From: an uncultured bacterium
GTDB taxonomy: Bacteria > Actinomycetota > Coriobacteriia > Coriobacteriales > Atopobiaceae
Length of the DNA: 9,379 bases
Assembly (NCBI GenBank): GCA_905214175.1
Contig: CAJMLD010000050.1
Span: forward strand, 1 to 9,379
Reading direction: 5' to 3'
Part shown: one piece after another, positions 1 to 5,098 of the stretch
Layout of the letters: each line of letters starts with the position of its first letter
How positions within the stretch are numbered: the first letter of the stretch is position 1
Notes under the pieces: model-generated
The model's input: the letters and a program-made list of their open reading frames with translations, nothing else
What the model was told of the DNA's origin: nothing
Database searches by the model: none
Translations under genes and position numbers: made by a program

Positions 1-57
1 GCAGCGGAGGAACTGTTCTTTATCACCAAACTGATTGTAGGTCAAGCCGCGATATGA
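1..57 (+). CDS. possible C-terminal tail of an upstream gene (partial)
   Basis: Frame 1 is open from the window edge and encodes about 18 residues ending in FFITKLIVGQAAI before a TGA at 55-57; 90 bases then separate it from manX. The amphipathic, hydrophobic composition is protein-like, but the codons (gta, caa, ata) are less GC-rich than in the genes that follow. A PTS-responsive regulator often sits just upstream of mannose PTS operons, and the EELFFIT stretch loosely recalls the last helix of a PRD domain. That is a hunch from 18 residues. It could equally be a chance open frame. Confidence 0.3.
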   Translation, partial: AAEELFFITKLIVGQAAI

Positions 58-100
58 GGCATGAAGGATGGGAGAAGAAAACATGAACGCCTCTTCACAT

Positions 101-128
101 TTGACGCGTTTTCTGTTGACGGTACGAG
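101..128 (+). promoter_or_regulatory. weak candidate promoter for the man operon
   Basis: TTGACG at 101-106 is a good -35-like hexamer. It is followed after 16 nt by TACGAG at 123-128, a poor -10. This would start transcription roughly 10 nt before the manX ribosome binding site AAGGAGG at 137-143. A second TTGACG lies at 116-121, so the motif is repeated 15 bp apart, which could also reflect a regulator site. I see no sigma-54 -24/-12 element (GG-N10-GC) of the kind used with LevR-type activators. Confidence 0.25.
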
Positions 129-147
129 AGATGCGTAAGGAGGAAGA

Positions 148-1158
148 ATGGTCAGTATCGTTCTAGCCAGCCACGGCAAGTTCGCCGAAGGGATCATGGA
201 GTCCGGCCAGATGATCTTTGGGCCGCAGAAGGATGTTGCCGCTGTTACCCTGACGCCTGACATGGGTCCCGATGACCTCAAAGCGAAGCTGAAGGATGCC
301 GTCGCATCGTTCGACGAGCAGGAGCACGTGCTCTTCTTCGTCGACCTTTGGGGCGCCACCCCATTCAACCAGGTCAACGGCCTGCTTGCGAGCGAGGGCC
401 ACGAGGACTGGGTCATGGTGACGGGTCTCAACCTGCCCATGCTCATCCAGGCCTACGGCGATCGCATGAGTGAGGAGTCCGCGGCTGCAATCGCCAAGGA
501 CGTCTTTACCGAGGCAAAGAACGGCATCCGCATCAAGCCGGAGGAGCTTGAGCCCAAGGAGGCCGCTCCCGCAGCTGCCGCGGCAACCGCTGCTGCGCCC
601 GCGGGCGCCATTCCGGAGGGAACGGTCATCGGTGACGGGCACATCAAGATTGTGTTCGCACGTGTTGACACCCGTCTGCTCCACGGTCAGGTCGCAACCA
701 CCTGGACCAAGGCGGCCAACCCCGACCGCATCATTGTCTGCTCCGACGGCGTTGCCGCAGACCAGCTCCGCAAGACCATGATTATCCAGGCGGCCCCTCC
801 GGGAGTCCACGTACACGTGGTTCCCATTAAGAAGATCTGCGAGATCGCGAAGGACCCCCGCTTTGGCAACACTCACGCCATGCTCCTCTTCGAGACCCCA
901 CAGGACGCCCTTCGCGCCATCGAGGGCGGCGTCCCCGTCAAGAAGCTCAACCTTGGTTCCATGGCCCACTCCGTGGGCAAGGTCGTCGTGACCAACGCAC
1001 TCGCCATGGATCAGAACGACGTTGACACTCTCGAGAAGATCAAGGCCAAGGGCGTCGACTTTGACATCCGCAAGGTCCCAGCTGACAAGGCAGAGTCCTA
1101 CGACGCCATCATCAAGAAGGCCGAGAGCGAGCTCGCCGAGCAGTCGGCCAACAAGTAG
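148..1158 (+). CDS. manX: PTS mannose-family EIIAB, fused cytoplasmic subunit
   Basis: This is the cytoplasmic phosphotransfer subunit of a mannose/glucose-type PTS. IIA takes phosphate from HPr and passes it to IIB, which phosphorylates the sugar entering through IIC/IID. The IIA domain spans about residues 1-130 with the active-site His9 in VLASHGKFAEG and the family motif DLWGATPFN at 66-74. An Ala/Pro-rich linker (about 134-160) joins it to IIB at about 165-330, with active-site His179 in DTRLLHGQV. The length of 336 aa is normal for a IIAB fusion (E. coli ManX about 323), the extra residues probably lying in the linker. The ATG at 148 is fixed by AAGGAGG at 137-143. manY follows after 15 nt. 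Sugar specificity cannot be read from sequence; mannose, glucose, glucosamine or fructose-type substrates are all possible in this family. Confidence 0.96.
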   Translation: MVSIVLASHGKFAEGIMESGQMIFGPQKDVAAVTLTPDMGPDDLKAKLKDAVASFDEQEHVLFFVDLWGATPFNQVNGLLASEGHEDWVMVTGLNLPMLIQAYGDRMSEESAAAIAKDVFTEAKNGIRIKPEELEPKEAAPAAAAATAAAPAGAIPEGTVIGDGHIKIVFARVDTRLLHGQVATTWTKAANPDRIIVCSDGVAADQLRKTMIIQAAPPGVHVHVVPIKKICEIAKDPRFGNTHAMLLFETPQDALRAIEGGVPVKKLNLGSMAHSVGKVVVTNALAMDQNDVDTLEKIKAKGVDFDIRKVPADKAESYDAIIKKAESELAEQSANK

Positions 1159-1173
1159 GGTTAAGGAGGGGTT

Positions 1174-1989
1174 ATGTCACCAATTTCGATTCTGCTCGTT
1201 ATCATCGTCGCCTTCCTGGCAGGCATGGAGGGCATCCTCGACGAGTGGGAGTTCCACCAGCCTCTGGTCGCATGCACGCTTATCGGCCTTGTGACGGGTC
1301 ACCCTGCGGAGGGAATCCTCCTGGGCGGCTCGCTCCAGATGATTGCCCTTGGCTGGGCCAACATCGGTGCCGCCGTTGCTCCTGATGCGGCTCTCGCGTC
1401 CGTTGCCTCCGCCATCCTCATGGTCATCGCTATCAACGGCGGCTCCGACCCCAACGAGGCCATGACCACCTCCATCGCCGTCGCCGTGCCTCTGTCCGTC
1501 GCCGGCCTGTTCCTCACTATGGTCTGCCGTACCATCGCAACGGCTATGGTCCACGGCATGGACAAGTGCGCCGAGAACGATGACATGGCCGGTATCGAGC
1601 GCTGGCAGATCGTTGCCATCTGCATGCAGGGCGCCCGTATTGCCATCCCAGCTGCGGCCCTCTGCTTCATCCCCGGTGACGCCGTGACCGCGGCGCTCAA
1701 CGCGATGCCCGCTTGGCTCTCCGGCGGCATGGCCGTCGGCGGCGGCATGGTCTGCTGCGTGGGCTACGCCATGGTCATCAACATGATGGCCACCAAGGAG
1801 GTCTGGCCGTTCTTCGCGCTCGGCTTCGTTCTCGCTGCCATCTCCCAGCTCACCCTTATCGCCCTGGGCGTCATCGGCCTCTCGCTCGCCTTCATCTACC
1901 TCGGCCTCAAGGAGTACGCCAAGCAGAACGGCGGCTCCGGTGCCGTGGGCTCCGGCGACCCGCTGGGCGACATCATCGACAACTACTAG
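1174..1989 (+). CDS. manY: PTS mannose-family EIIC, membrane permease subunit
   Basis: This 271-aa polytopic membrane protein forms, with IID, the sugar channel of the mannose-type PTS. The family signature is clear at residues 51-71: GGSLQMIALGW followed by NIGAAVAPD. Hydrophobic segments are visible near residues 4-20, 31-60, 75-90, 101-125, 145-167, 184-207 and 211-245. The protein ends in a short hydrophilic, Gly-rich cytoplasmic tail (about 250-271). Its length matches E. coli ManY (266). The start ATG is set by AAGGAGG at 1163-1169, 15 nt after the manX stop. The loop after residue 85 reads AINGGSDPNEAM; I do not see the GGQGxxG motif reported in IIC proteins of class IIa bacteriocin-sensitive Firmicutes. 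Confidence 0.96.
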   Translation: MSPISILLVIIVAFLAGMEGILDEWEFHQPLVACTLIGLVTGHPAEGILLGGSLQMIALGWANIGAAVAPDAALASVASAILMVIAINGGSDPNEAMTTSIAVAVPLSVAGLFLTMVCRTIATAMVHGMDKCAENDDMAGIERWQIVAICMQGARIAIPAAALCFIPGDAVTAALNAMPAWLSGGMAVGGGMVCCVGYAMVINMMATKEVWPFFALGFVLAAISQLTLIALGVIGLSLAFIYLGLKEYAKQNGGSGAVGSGDPLGDIIDNY

Positions 1990-2013
1990 GCTTGCAAGGG
2001 AGTGTGATTAGCA

Positions 2014-2946
2014 ATGGCAGAAGAGATTCAGGAAAAGGGCGTCCACCTTACCAAGCAGGATCGCCTCGCGGTCTTCAACCGTCACCAGTACCTGCAGGGC
2101 TCGTGGAACTACGAGCGTATGCAGAACGGCGGCTGGTGCTACGCCATGATCCCCGCGATCAAGAAGCTCTATCCCAACAGGGATGACCAGATTGCGGCCC
2201 TGAAGCGTCACCTCGAGTTCTACAACACGCACCCGTACGTCTCCGCACCCGTCATCGGCGTCACCCTCGCCCTCGAGGAGGGCCGCGCCAACGGCGAGCC
2301 TATCGACGACGTCACCATCCAGGGCGTCAAGGTAGGTATGATGGGTCCTCTCGCCGGCGTCGGTGACCCCGTCTTCTGGTACACGGTGCGCCCGCTGCTC
2401 GGCGCCCTCGGTGCGTCTCTGGCACTGGGCGGCTCCCCGCTCGGCCCCATCCTGTTCTTCGTGCTCTGGAACGTCATCCGCCTTGCCTTCCTCTGGTACA
2501 CCCAGGAGGCTGGCTACCGCGCTGGTGCCGACATCTCCAAGGACCTTTCGGGCGGCAAGCTCGGCAAGATCACCGAGGGCGCTTCCATCCTCGGTATGTT
2601 CGTCATCGGCGCCCTGGTCGAGCGCTGGGTGACCATCAGCTTCAAGCCGGTTGTCTCCACGATCCAGCAGCAGGCCGGTGCCTACATCGATTGGTCGACC
2701 ATCACCGGTGACGCCGAGGGCATCAAGAACGCCCTTACGCAGTACTCCGCGCTCGGTGCCAACGGCCTTGACCAGATGAAGGTCACCACCCTCCAGCAGA
2801 ACCTCGACTCGCTGATCCCCGGCCTTGCCGCCGTGGCCCTCACGCTGTTCGTGTGCAAGCTGCTGAAGAAGAACGTCTCGCCGATTGTCATCATCCTCGC
2901 CCTCTTTGGCGTGGGTATCCTCGGCCGCCTCATCGGGCTGCTCTAG
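2014..2946 (+). CDS. manZ: PTS mannose-family EIID, membrane subunit with long insertion
   Basis: This 310-aa protein is the second membrane component of the mannose permease, essential for transport together with IIC. The N-terminal cytoplasmic part carries family features (LTKQDRLAVFNRHQ near 12-24, ERMQNGGW at 34-41, MMGPLAGVGDPVFW at 109-122). C-terminal hydrophobic segments cover about 268-284 and 288-310. Compared from memory with E. coli ManZ (about 283-286 aa), the extra length lies between the ALVERW segment (about 200-205) and the conserved VTTLQQNLDSLIPG (257-270), with roughly 30 added residues at about 223-255. This matches the longer IID of Listeria and lactic acid bacteria. The ribosome binding site is AAGGGAG at 1996-2002 with an unusually long 11-nt spacing. 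The gene lies 24 nt after manY, and no alternative in-frame start is available because TGA lies just upstream. Confidence 0.95.
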   Translation: MAEEIQEKGVHLTKQDRLAVFNRHQYLQGSWNYERMQNGGWCYAMIPAIKKLYPNRDDQIAALKRHLEFYNTHPYVSAPVIGVTLALEEGRANGEPIDDVTIQGVKVGMMGPLAGVGDPVFWYTVRPLLGALGASLALGGSPLGPILFFVLWNVIRLAFLWYTQEAGYRAGADISKDLSGGKLGKITEGASILGMFVIGALVERWVTISFKPVVSTIQQQAGAYIDWSTITGDAEGIKNALTQYSALGANGLDQMKVTTLQQNLDSLIPGLAAVALTLFVCKLLKKNVSPIVIILALFGVGILGRLIGLL

Positions 2947-2955
2947 GCTTCTCTC

Positions 2956-2992
2956 CCCGGATTTCCGGGCGTTGCGCCAACGAGAATGGCGC
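2956..2992 (+). other. two short hairpins after manZ
   Basis: CCCGG (2956-2960) pairs with CCGGG (2965-2969) around an ATTT loop. GCGCCA (2974-2979) then pairs with TGGCGC (2987-2992) around ACGAGAA. Neither is followed by a T-run. They may protect the 3' end of the man transcript or act as weak U-less terminators. The pairing is seen directly; the role is inferred. Confidence 0.45.
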
Positions 2993-2999
2993 GCACTGT

Positions 3000-3034
3000 G
3001 GGCCGCACCCTGCTACGCTGGTGGGGTGCGGCCC
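3000..3034 (+). terminator. strong 11-bp hairpin between manZ and DUF956 gene (terminator or attenuator)
   Basis: GGGCCGCACCC (3000-3010) and GGGTGCGGCCC (3024-3034) are perfectly complementary, leaving a 13-nt loop. Only a weak T-containing stretch (CCGTTTGATT) follows. This is the strongest secondary structure in the gap and probably separates or attenuates transcription between the permease genes and the DUF956 pair. The loop contains TACGCT (3014-3019), similar to the -10 hexamers seen elsewhere in the window, so a promoter overlapping the hairpin is also possible. No convincing -35 is present. Confidence 0.5.
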
Positions 3035-3108
3035 CGTTTGATTGGGGTCAAGGCGCGGTGGTCTTCTTGCCGCAGCCGGCAGTACGGTATCGAGGAGGGT
3101 GCTACCAC

Positions 3109-3498
3109 ATGGCGCAGTCTCAGAACACGAGGGTCGACTACACGGACCGCGCGACGAACCTCGACGGGCTTACGTCCGGCGGAAACGTGATGCTGGGCGA
3201 CGTGGCGTTCGAGTATTACAACGAGAAGAACGTCGAGGACTTCATCCAGATTCCCTGGGACGAGGTCGATTACGTCTCGGCGTCGGTCATTGCGAAGAAG
3301 ACGATTCCCCGCTTTGCAATCTTTGTGAAAGACGGTCGCCACTTCACCTTCTCGACAGGCGACAATAAGGCGTGCCTTCGTGCCATTCGCGAGCACGTGC
3401 CCGCCGAGCGTCTCCTTCGCTCGCCTTCGTTCTTCCAGGTCGTCGGTGCCGGGGCCAAGGGCCTGTGGAACAACACCGTCGGCCGCCTGGGGCACTAG
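3109..3498 (+). CDS. manO: DUF956 family protein (ManO-like), mannose PTS-associated
   Basis: This 129-aa soluble protein belongs to DUF956, a family of unknown molecular function found almost always next to mannose PTS genes and called ManO in streptococci. Recognisable family features are MAQSQNTRVD at the N-terminus, LGDVAFEYYNEKNVEDF (29-45), IQIPWDEVDYV (46-56), IPRFAIFVKDGRHFTF (66-81) and LRAIREHVPAERLL (90-103), ending in a short Gly-rich tail. The strand-rich pattern suggests a small beta fold, possibly PH/GRAM-like; that is inference. An in-frame ATG exists upstream at 2986, but that extension would run through the intergenic hairpins and family members begin at MAQS. The ATG at 3109 has GAGGAGG at 3092-3098. 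The placement after manXYZ suggests an accessory or regulatory role in sugar uptake. Confidence 0.9.
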   Translation: MAQSQNTRVDYTDRATNLDGLTSGGNVMLGDVAFEYYNEKNVEDFIQIPWDEVDYVSASVIAKKTIPRFAIFVKDGRHFTFSTGDNKACLRAIREHVPAERLLRSPSFFQVVGAGAKGLWNNTVGRLGH

Positions 3499-3499
3499 C

Positions 3500-3844
3500 A
3501 TGGCCGGGGCTCGCGCCTCTCGGGCGCTCAACACACAGGTCGAGCTTTCGACCCGAGGCAACCTGCTGCAGGGGCCGCTTCCTCGGCCCGGTGTCTGGGA
3601 GCTGGGCGAGAAGGGCATCGACTTTGTTCCCGAGGATCCCGCGCGCGGCCGAACCCAGGTGGAGTGGGGGGACGTCGACGAAGTGCGCTGCGACATCGTG
3701 CGCGAGCACGTGCGCAGCCTCACGGTCGAGACCAACACGGGGGAGCGCGTGGTGATGATCGCGGCGGATTCCCTCGGTGCCCTGCGGAGAATCGCTGCCC
3801 ATGTGGGGCGTGACCGTCTCGTCGACGTGAACGCTGGAAGGTAG
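3500..3844 (+). CDS. small protein, probable divergent DUF956 paralog
   Basis: This 114-aa soluble protein starts one nucleotide after the DUF956 stop (TAGCATG). It has no good ribosome binding site of its own, so translation is probably coupled. By eye it aligns over most of its length with the preceding protein. NTQVELSTRGNLLQG (11-25) matches NTRVDYTDRATNLDG. QVEWGDVDEV (53-62) matches QIPWDEVDYV. LRRIAAHVGRDRLV (95-108) matches LRAIREHVPAERLL, with seven of fourteen residues identical. It lacks the aromatic, Gly-rich C-terminal tail of its neighbour and is less conserved in the middle. It looks like a tandem duplicate that has diverged and may pair with or antagonise the first copy. No function can be assigned. 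The reading frame is supported by the tight junction, the shared motifs and the terminator directly after the stop. Confidence 0.75.
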   Translation: MAGARASRALNTQVELSTRGNLLQGPLPRPGVWELGEKGIDFVPEDPARGRTQVEWGDVDEVRCDIVREHVRSLTVETNTGERVVMIAADSLGALRRIAAHVGRDRLVDVNAGR

Positions 3845-3847
3845 CCT

Positions 3848-3875
3848 CGCCGGGCCAGATCCGGCGTCCCTTTTT
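3848..3875 (+). terminator. rho-independent terminator after the DUF956 pair
   Basis: CGCCGGG (3848-3854) pairs with TCCGGCG (3860-3866), six Watson-Crick pairs plus one G-T, around a CCAGA loop. TCCC and a TTTTT run (3871-3875) follow, with a second T5 at 3881-3885. It starts 4 nt after the stop codon and is the best canonical terminator in the window. Confidence 0.75.
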
Positions 3876-3927
3876 GCACGTTTTTGGAAGACGCCCGGAG
3901 CCGGTCGCGCCATCGTGCCAAGGCGTC

Positions 3928-3933
3928 TATACT
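3928..3933 (+). promoter_or_regulatory. candidate -10 (TATACT) of the efp promoter
   Basis: TATACT lies in the 11-mer CGTCTATACTG (3924-3934), which recurs exactly upstream of the Asp23-like gene. It sits between a terminator and efp, 56 nt before the start codon. No recognisable -35 is found at 16-18 nt spacing (TCGCGC at 17 nt), so the call rests on the hexamer, its repetition and its location. Confidence 0.55.
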
Positions 3934-3950
3934 GTACCGCCGTACGAAAC

Positions 3951-3969
3951 TGCCCGGCGTGACCGGGCA
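3951..3969 (+). promoter_or_regulatory. hairpin in the efp leader
   Basis: TGCCCGG (3951-3957) pairs perfectly with CCGGGCA (3963-3969) around CGTGA. The hairpin ends 6 nt before the efp ribosome binding site AAGGAG (3976-3981) and would lie close to the 5' end of a transcript from the TATACT promoter. It could stabilise the mRNA or modulate ribosome loading. There is no sign of a larger riboswitch. Confidence 0.45.
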
Positions 3970-3989
3970 AGGGAGAAGGAGACCTTTTC

Positions 3990-4553
3990 GTGGCTACACT
4001 TTCCATCACCGACCTCAAGGCTGGCCTTGGCGTCAACATCAAGGGCAAGGACTGCGTTATTCTCGAGGCCCAGCACGTTAAGCCTGGCAAGGGCAACACT
4101 TACGTTCGCACCAAGTACCGTGACATCCGCACTGGTCGCGTGAACGAGGAGAACTTCCAGCAGTCCGCCAAGTTCGAGAGCGTCGACATGCGCACCCGCG
4201 AGATGCAGTACCTCTACGACGACGGCACCTCCTTCTGGTTCATGGACACCGAGACCTACGAGCAGATCCCTGTTGACAGGGCGCTCATCGGCGACAACGA
4301 CAAGTTCCTCAAGGAGAACGACATCTGCCTTCTCCAGTACGCGAACGACGTTCTCTACGCCGTTCAGCCTCCCACCTTCATCGAGGTCGAGATCACCCAG
4401 ACCGACCCTGGTTTCAAGGGTGACACCGTCCAGGGCGGCACCAAGCCTGCCGTCATCGAGACCGGTGCTACTATCCAGGTCCCCATGTACCTCAATCAGG
4501 GCGAGAAGATTAAGGTCGACACTCGCGACGGCAAGTTCGTCGCCCGCGTCTAG
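3990..4553 (+). CDS. efp: translation elongation factor P
   Basis: EF-P binds ribosomes stalled on polyproline stretches and promotes peptide-bond formation. The 187-aa product has the standard length and three-domain layout: a KOW-like N domain (about 1-65) and two OB-fold domains. The C-terminal signature region includes GFKGDTVQGGTKPA and ends IKVDTRDGKFVARV. The loop that reaches the peptidyl-transferase centre reads HVKPGKGNTYVR with Lys34 at its tip, the position lysylated in E. coli and aminopentanolated (as Lys32) in Bacillus. No modification enzyme gene is in this window. The start is GTG at 3990 with AAGGAG 8 nt upstream. The gene appears monocistronic, flanked by hairpins and with its own -10 element. 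Codon use is strongly biased, fitting high expression. Confidence 0.96.
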   Translation: MATLSITDLKAGLGVNIKGKDCVILEAQHVKPGKGNTYVRTKYRDIRTGRVNEENFQQSAKFESVDMRTREMQYLYDDGTSFWFMDTETYEQIPVDRALIGDNDKFLKENDICLLQYANDVLYAVQPPTFIEVEITQTDPGFKGDTVQGGTKPAVIETGATIQVPMYLNQGEKIKVDTRDGKFVARV

Positions 4554-4596
4554 CATCGAGCGCAGGCGCTGCCGGCGCCAACTTCAACCCGCACAC

Positions 4597-4626
4597 GCGC
4601 CCGCGTGGCCACTGCCGCGCGGGCGT
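4597..4626 (+). terminator. long GC hairpin after efp, probable terminator without a T-run
   Basis: The arms 4597-4609 and 4614-4626 form a 13-pair stem (eleven Watson-Crick, two G-T) around a CACT tetraloop. The sequence after it is CTGCTTCCC, lacking a true T-run. Stem strength and position 43 nt after the efp stop suggest a terminator of the U-poor type common in high-GC genomes. It also abuts the -35 zone of the next promoter. Confidence 0.55.
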
Positions 4627-4651
4627 CTGCTTCCCAAGGGCCGGCAACGTC

Positions 4652-4657
4652 TATACT
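4652..4657 (+). promoter_or_regulatory. candidate -10 (TATACT) upstream of the Asp23-like gene
   Basis: TATACT lies within CGTCTATACTG (4648-4658), identical to the element before efp, 77 nt before the ATG at 4735. The -35 region (GCTTCC at 17-nt spacing) is not convincing. It would drive the Asp23-like gene and, by read-through, nusB and the genes behind it. Confidence 0.55.
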
Positions 4658-4734
4658 GGCAGTGTTTGGGGTCTGCGGCGGACAAGCACGCCCGTCGCGT
4701 GGCGGCAACGAACCGAGCACAAGGAGGGCCACCT

Positions 4735-5097
4735 ATGGCCGAAAGCGAGCTTTACGTTTCTGGCATCGGCATTTCCAAGCGAGTCATCTCGACCGTCGTC
4801 TCTCTCGCCGCCAAGCGCGTCGAGGGCGTTGCCTCTGTGGGTGGCAACGACATCACCTCGAGCCTCATCAGCGTCTTTACCAGCAACTCGGTTGCCCCCG
4901 AGTCTGCCGTAGAGTCCTCCGTCGAGGACGGCGGCCTGCGCGTCTGCGTTCACCTCGCCGTCTTCTACGGCTACCCGTTCACCAAGCTTGCGGCAGACGT
5001 CCGCAGCGAGGTTGCCAACGCCATCACCGAGCAGGTGGGCGTCGGCGTGACCGCCGTGGATGTGTGCATTGATAGCCTCGTCTTCCCCAAGGAGTAA
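4735..5097 (+). CDS. Asp23/Gls24 family protein (YqhY-like)
   Basis: This 120-aa cytoplasmic protein is of the Asp23/Gls24 (DUF322) family, small proteins linked to cell-envelope stress in Gram-positive bacteria. The family pattern is visible in order: ISKRVISTVVSLAAKRVEGVASV (13-35), the strand region LRVCVHLAVFYGYPF (68-82), then KLAADVRSEVANAITEQVGVGVTAVDV (84-110) and a closing IDSLVF. The internal stretch at 38-67 is Ser-rich. In Bacillus subtilis the relative YqhY also sits directly before nusB and is connected with fatty-acid precursor supply through the adjacent accBC genes; accBC are absent here. The start ATG is set by AAGGAGG at 4721-4727. Its stop is one nucleotide before the nusB GTG, so the two are probably translationally coupled. 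The exact role in this organism is unknown. Confidence 0.85.
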   Translation: MAESELYVSGIGISKRVISTVVSLAAKRVEGVASVGGNDITSSLISVFTSNSVAPESAVESSVEDGGLRVCVHLAVFYGYPFTKLAADVRSEVANAITEQVGVGVTAVDVCIDSLVFPKE

Positions 5098-5098
5098 C

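Noticed and set aside
163..969. 268-codon open frame on the minus strand across manX
   Set aside because: It mirrors a certain gene in high-GC DNA, has no recognisable domain or ribosome binding site, and its composition follows from the manX codons.
2956..2969. Classical rho-independent terminator directly after manZ
   Set aside because: The stem is only 5 bp and there is no T-run, so I list it only as a hairpin.
2986..3108. N-terminal extension of the DUF956 gene from the ATG at 2986
   Set aside because: It would translate the intergenic hairpins, has no ribosome binding site, and family members begin at the MAQS position.
3013..4099. Long minus-strand open frames (302 and 251 codons) across the DUF956 pair and into efp
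   Set aside because: They run through the terminator, promoter and start of efp and show no protein family features; the plus-strand genes have ribosome binding sites and recognised motifs.
4273..4734. Open frame running from inside efp into the Asp23-like gene
   Set aside because: It is frame readthrough without a stop; the Arg/Ser-rich upstream part is an efp shadow, and AAGGAGG marks the true ATG at 4735.
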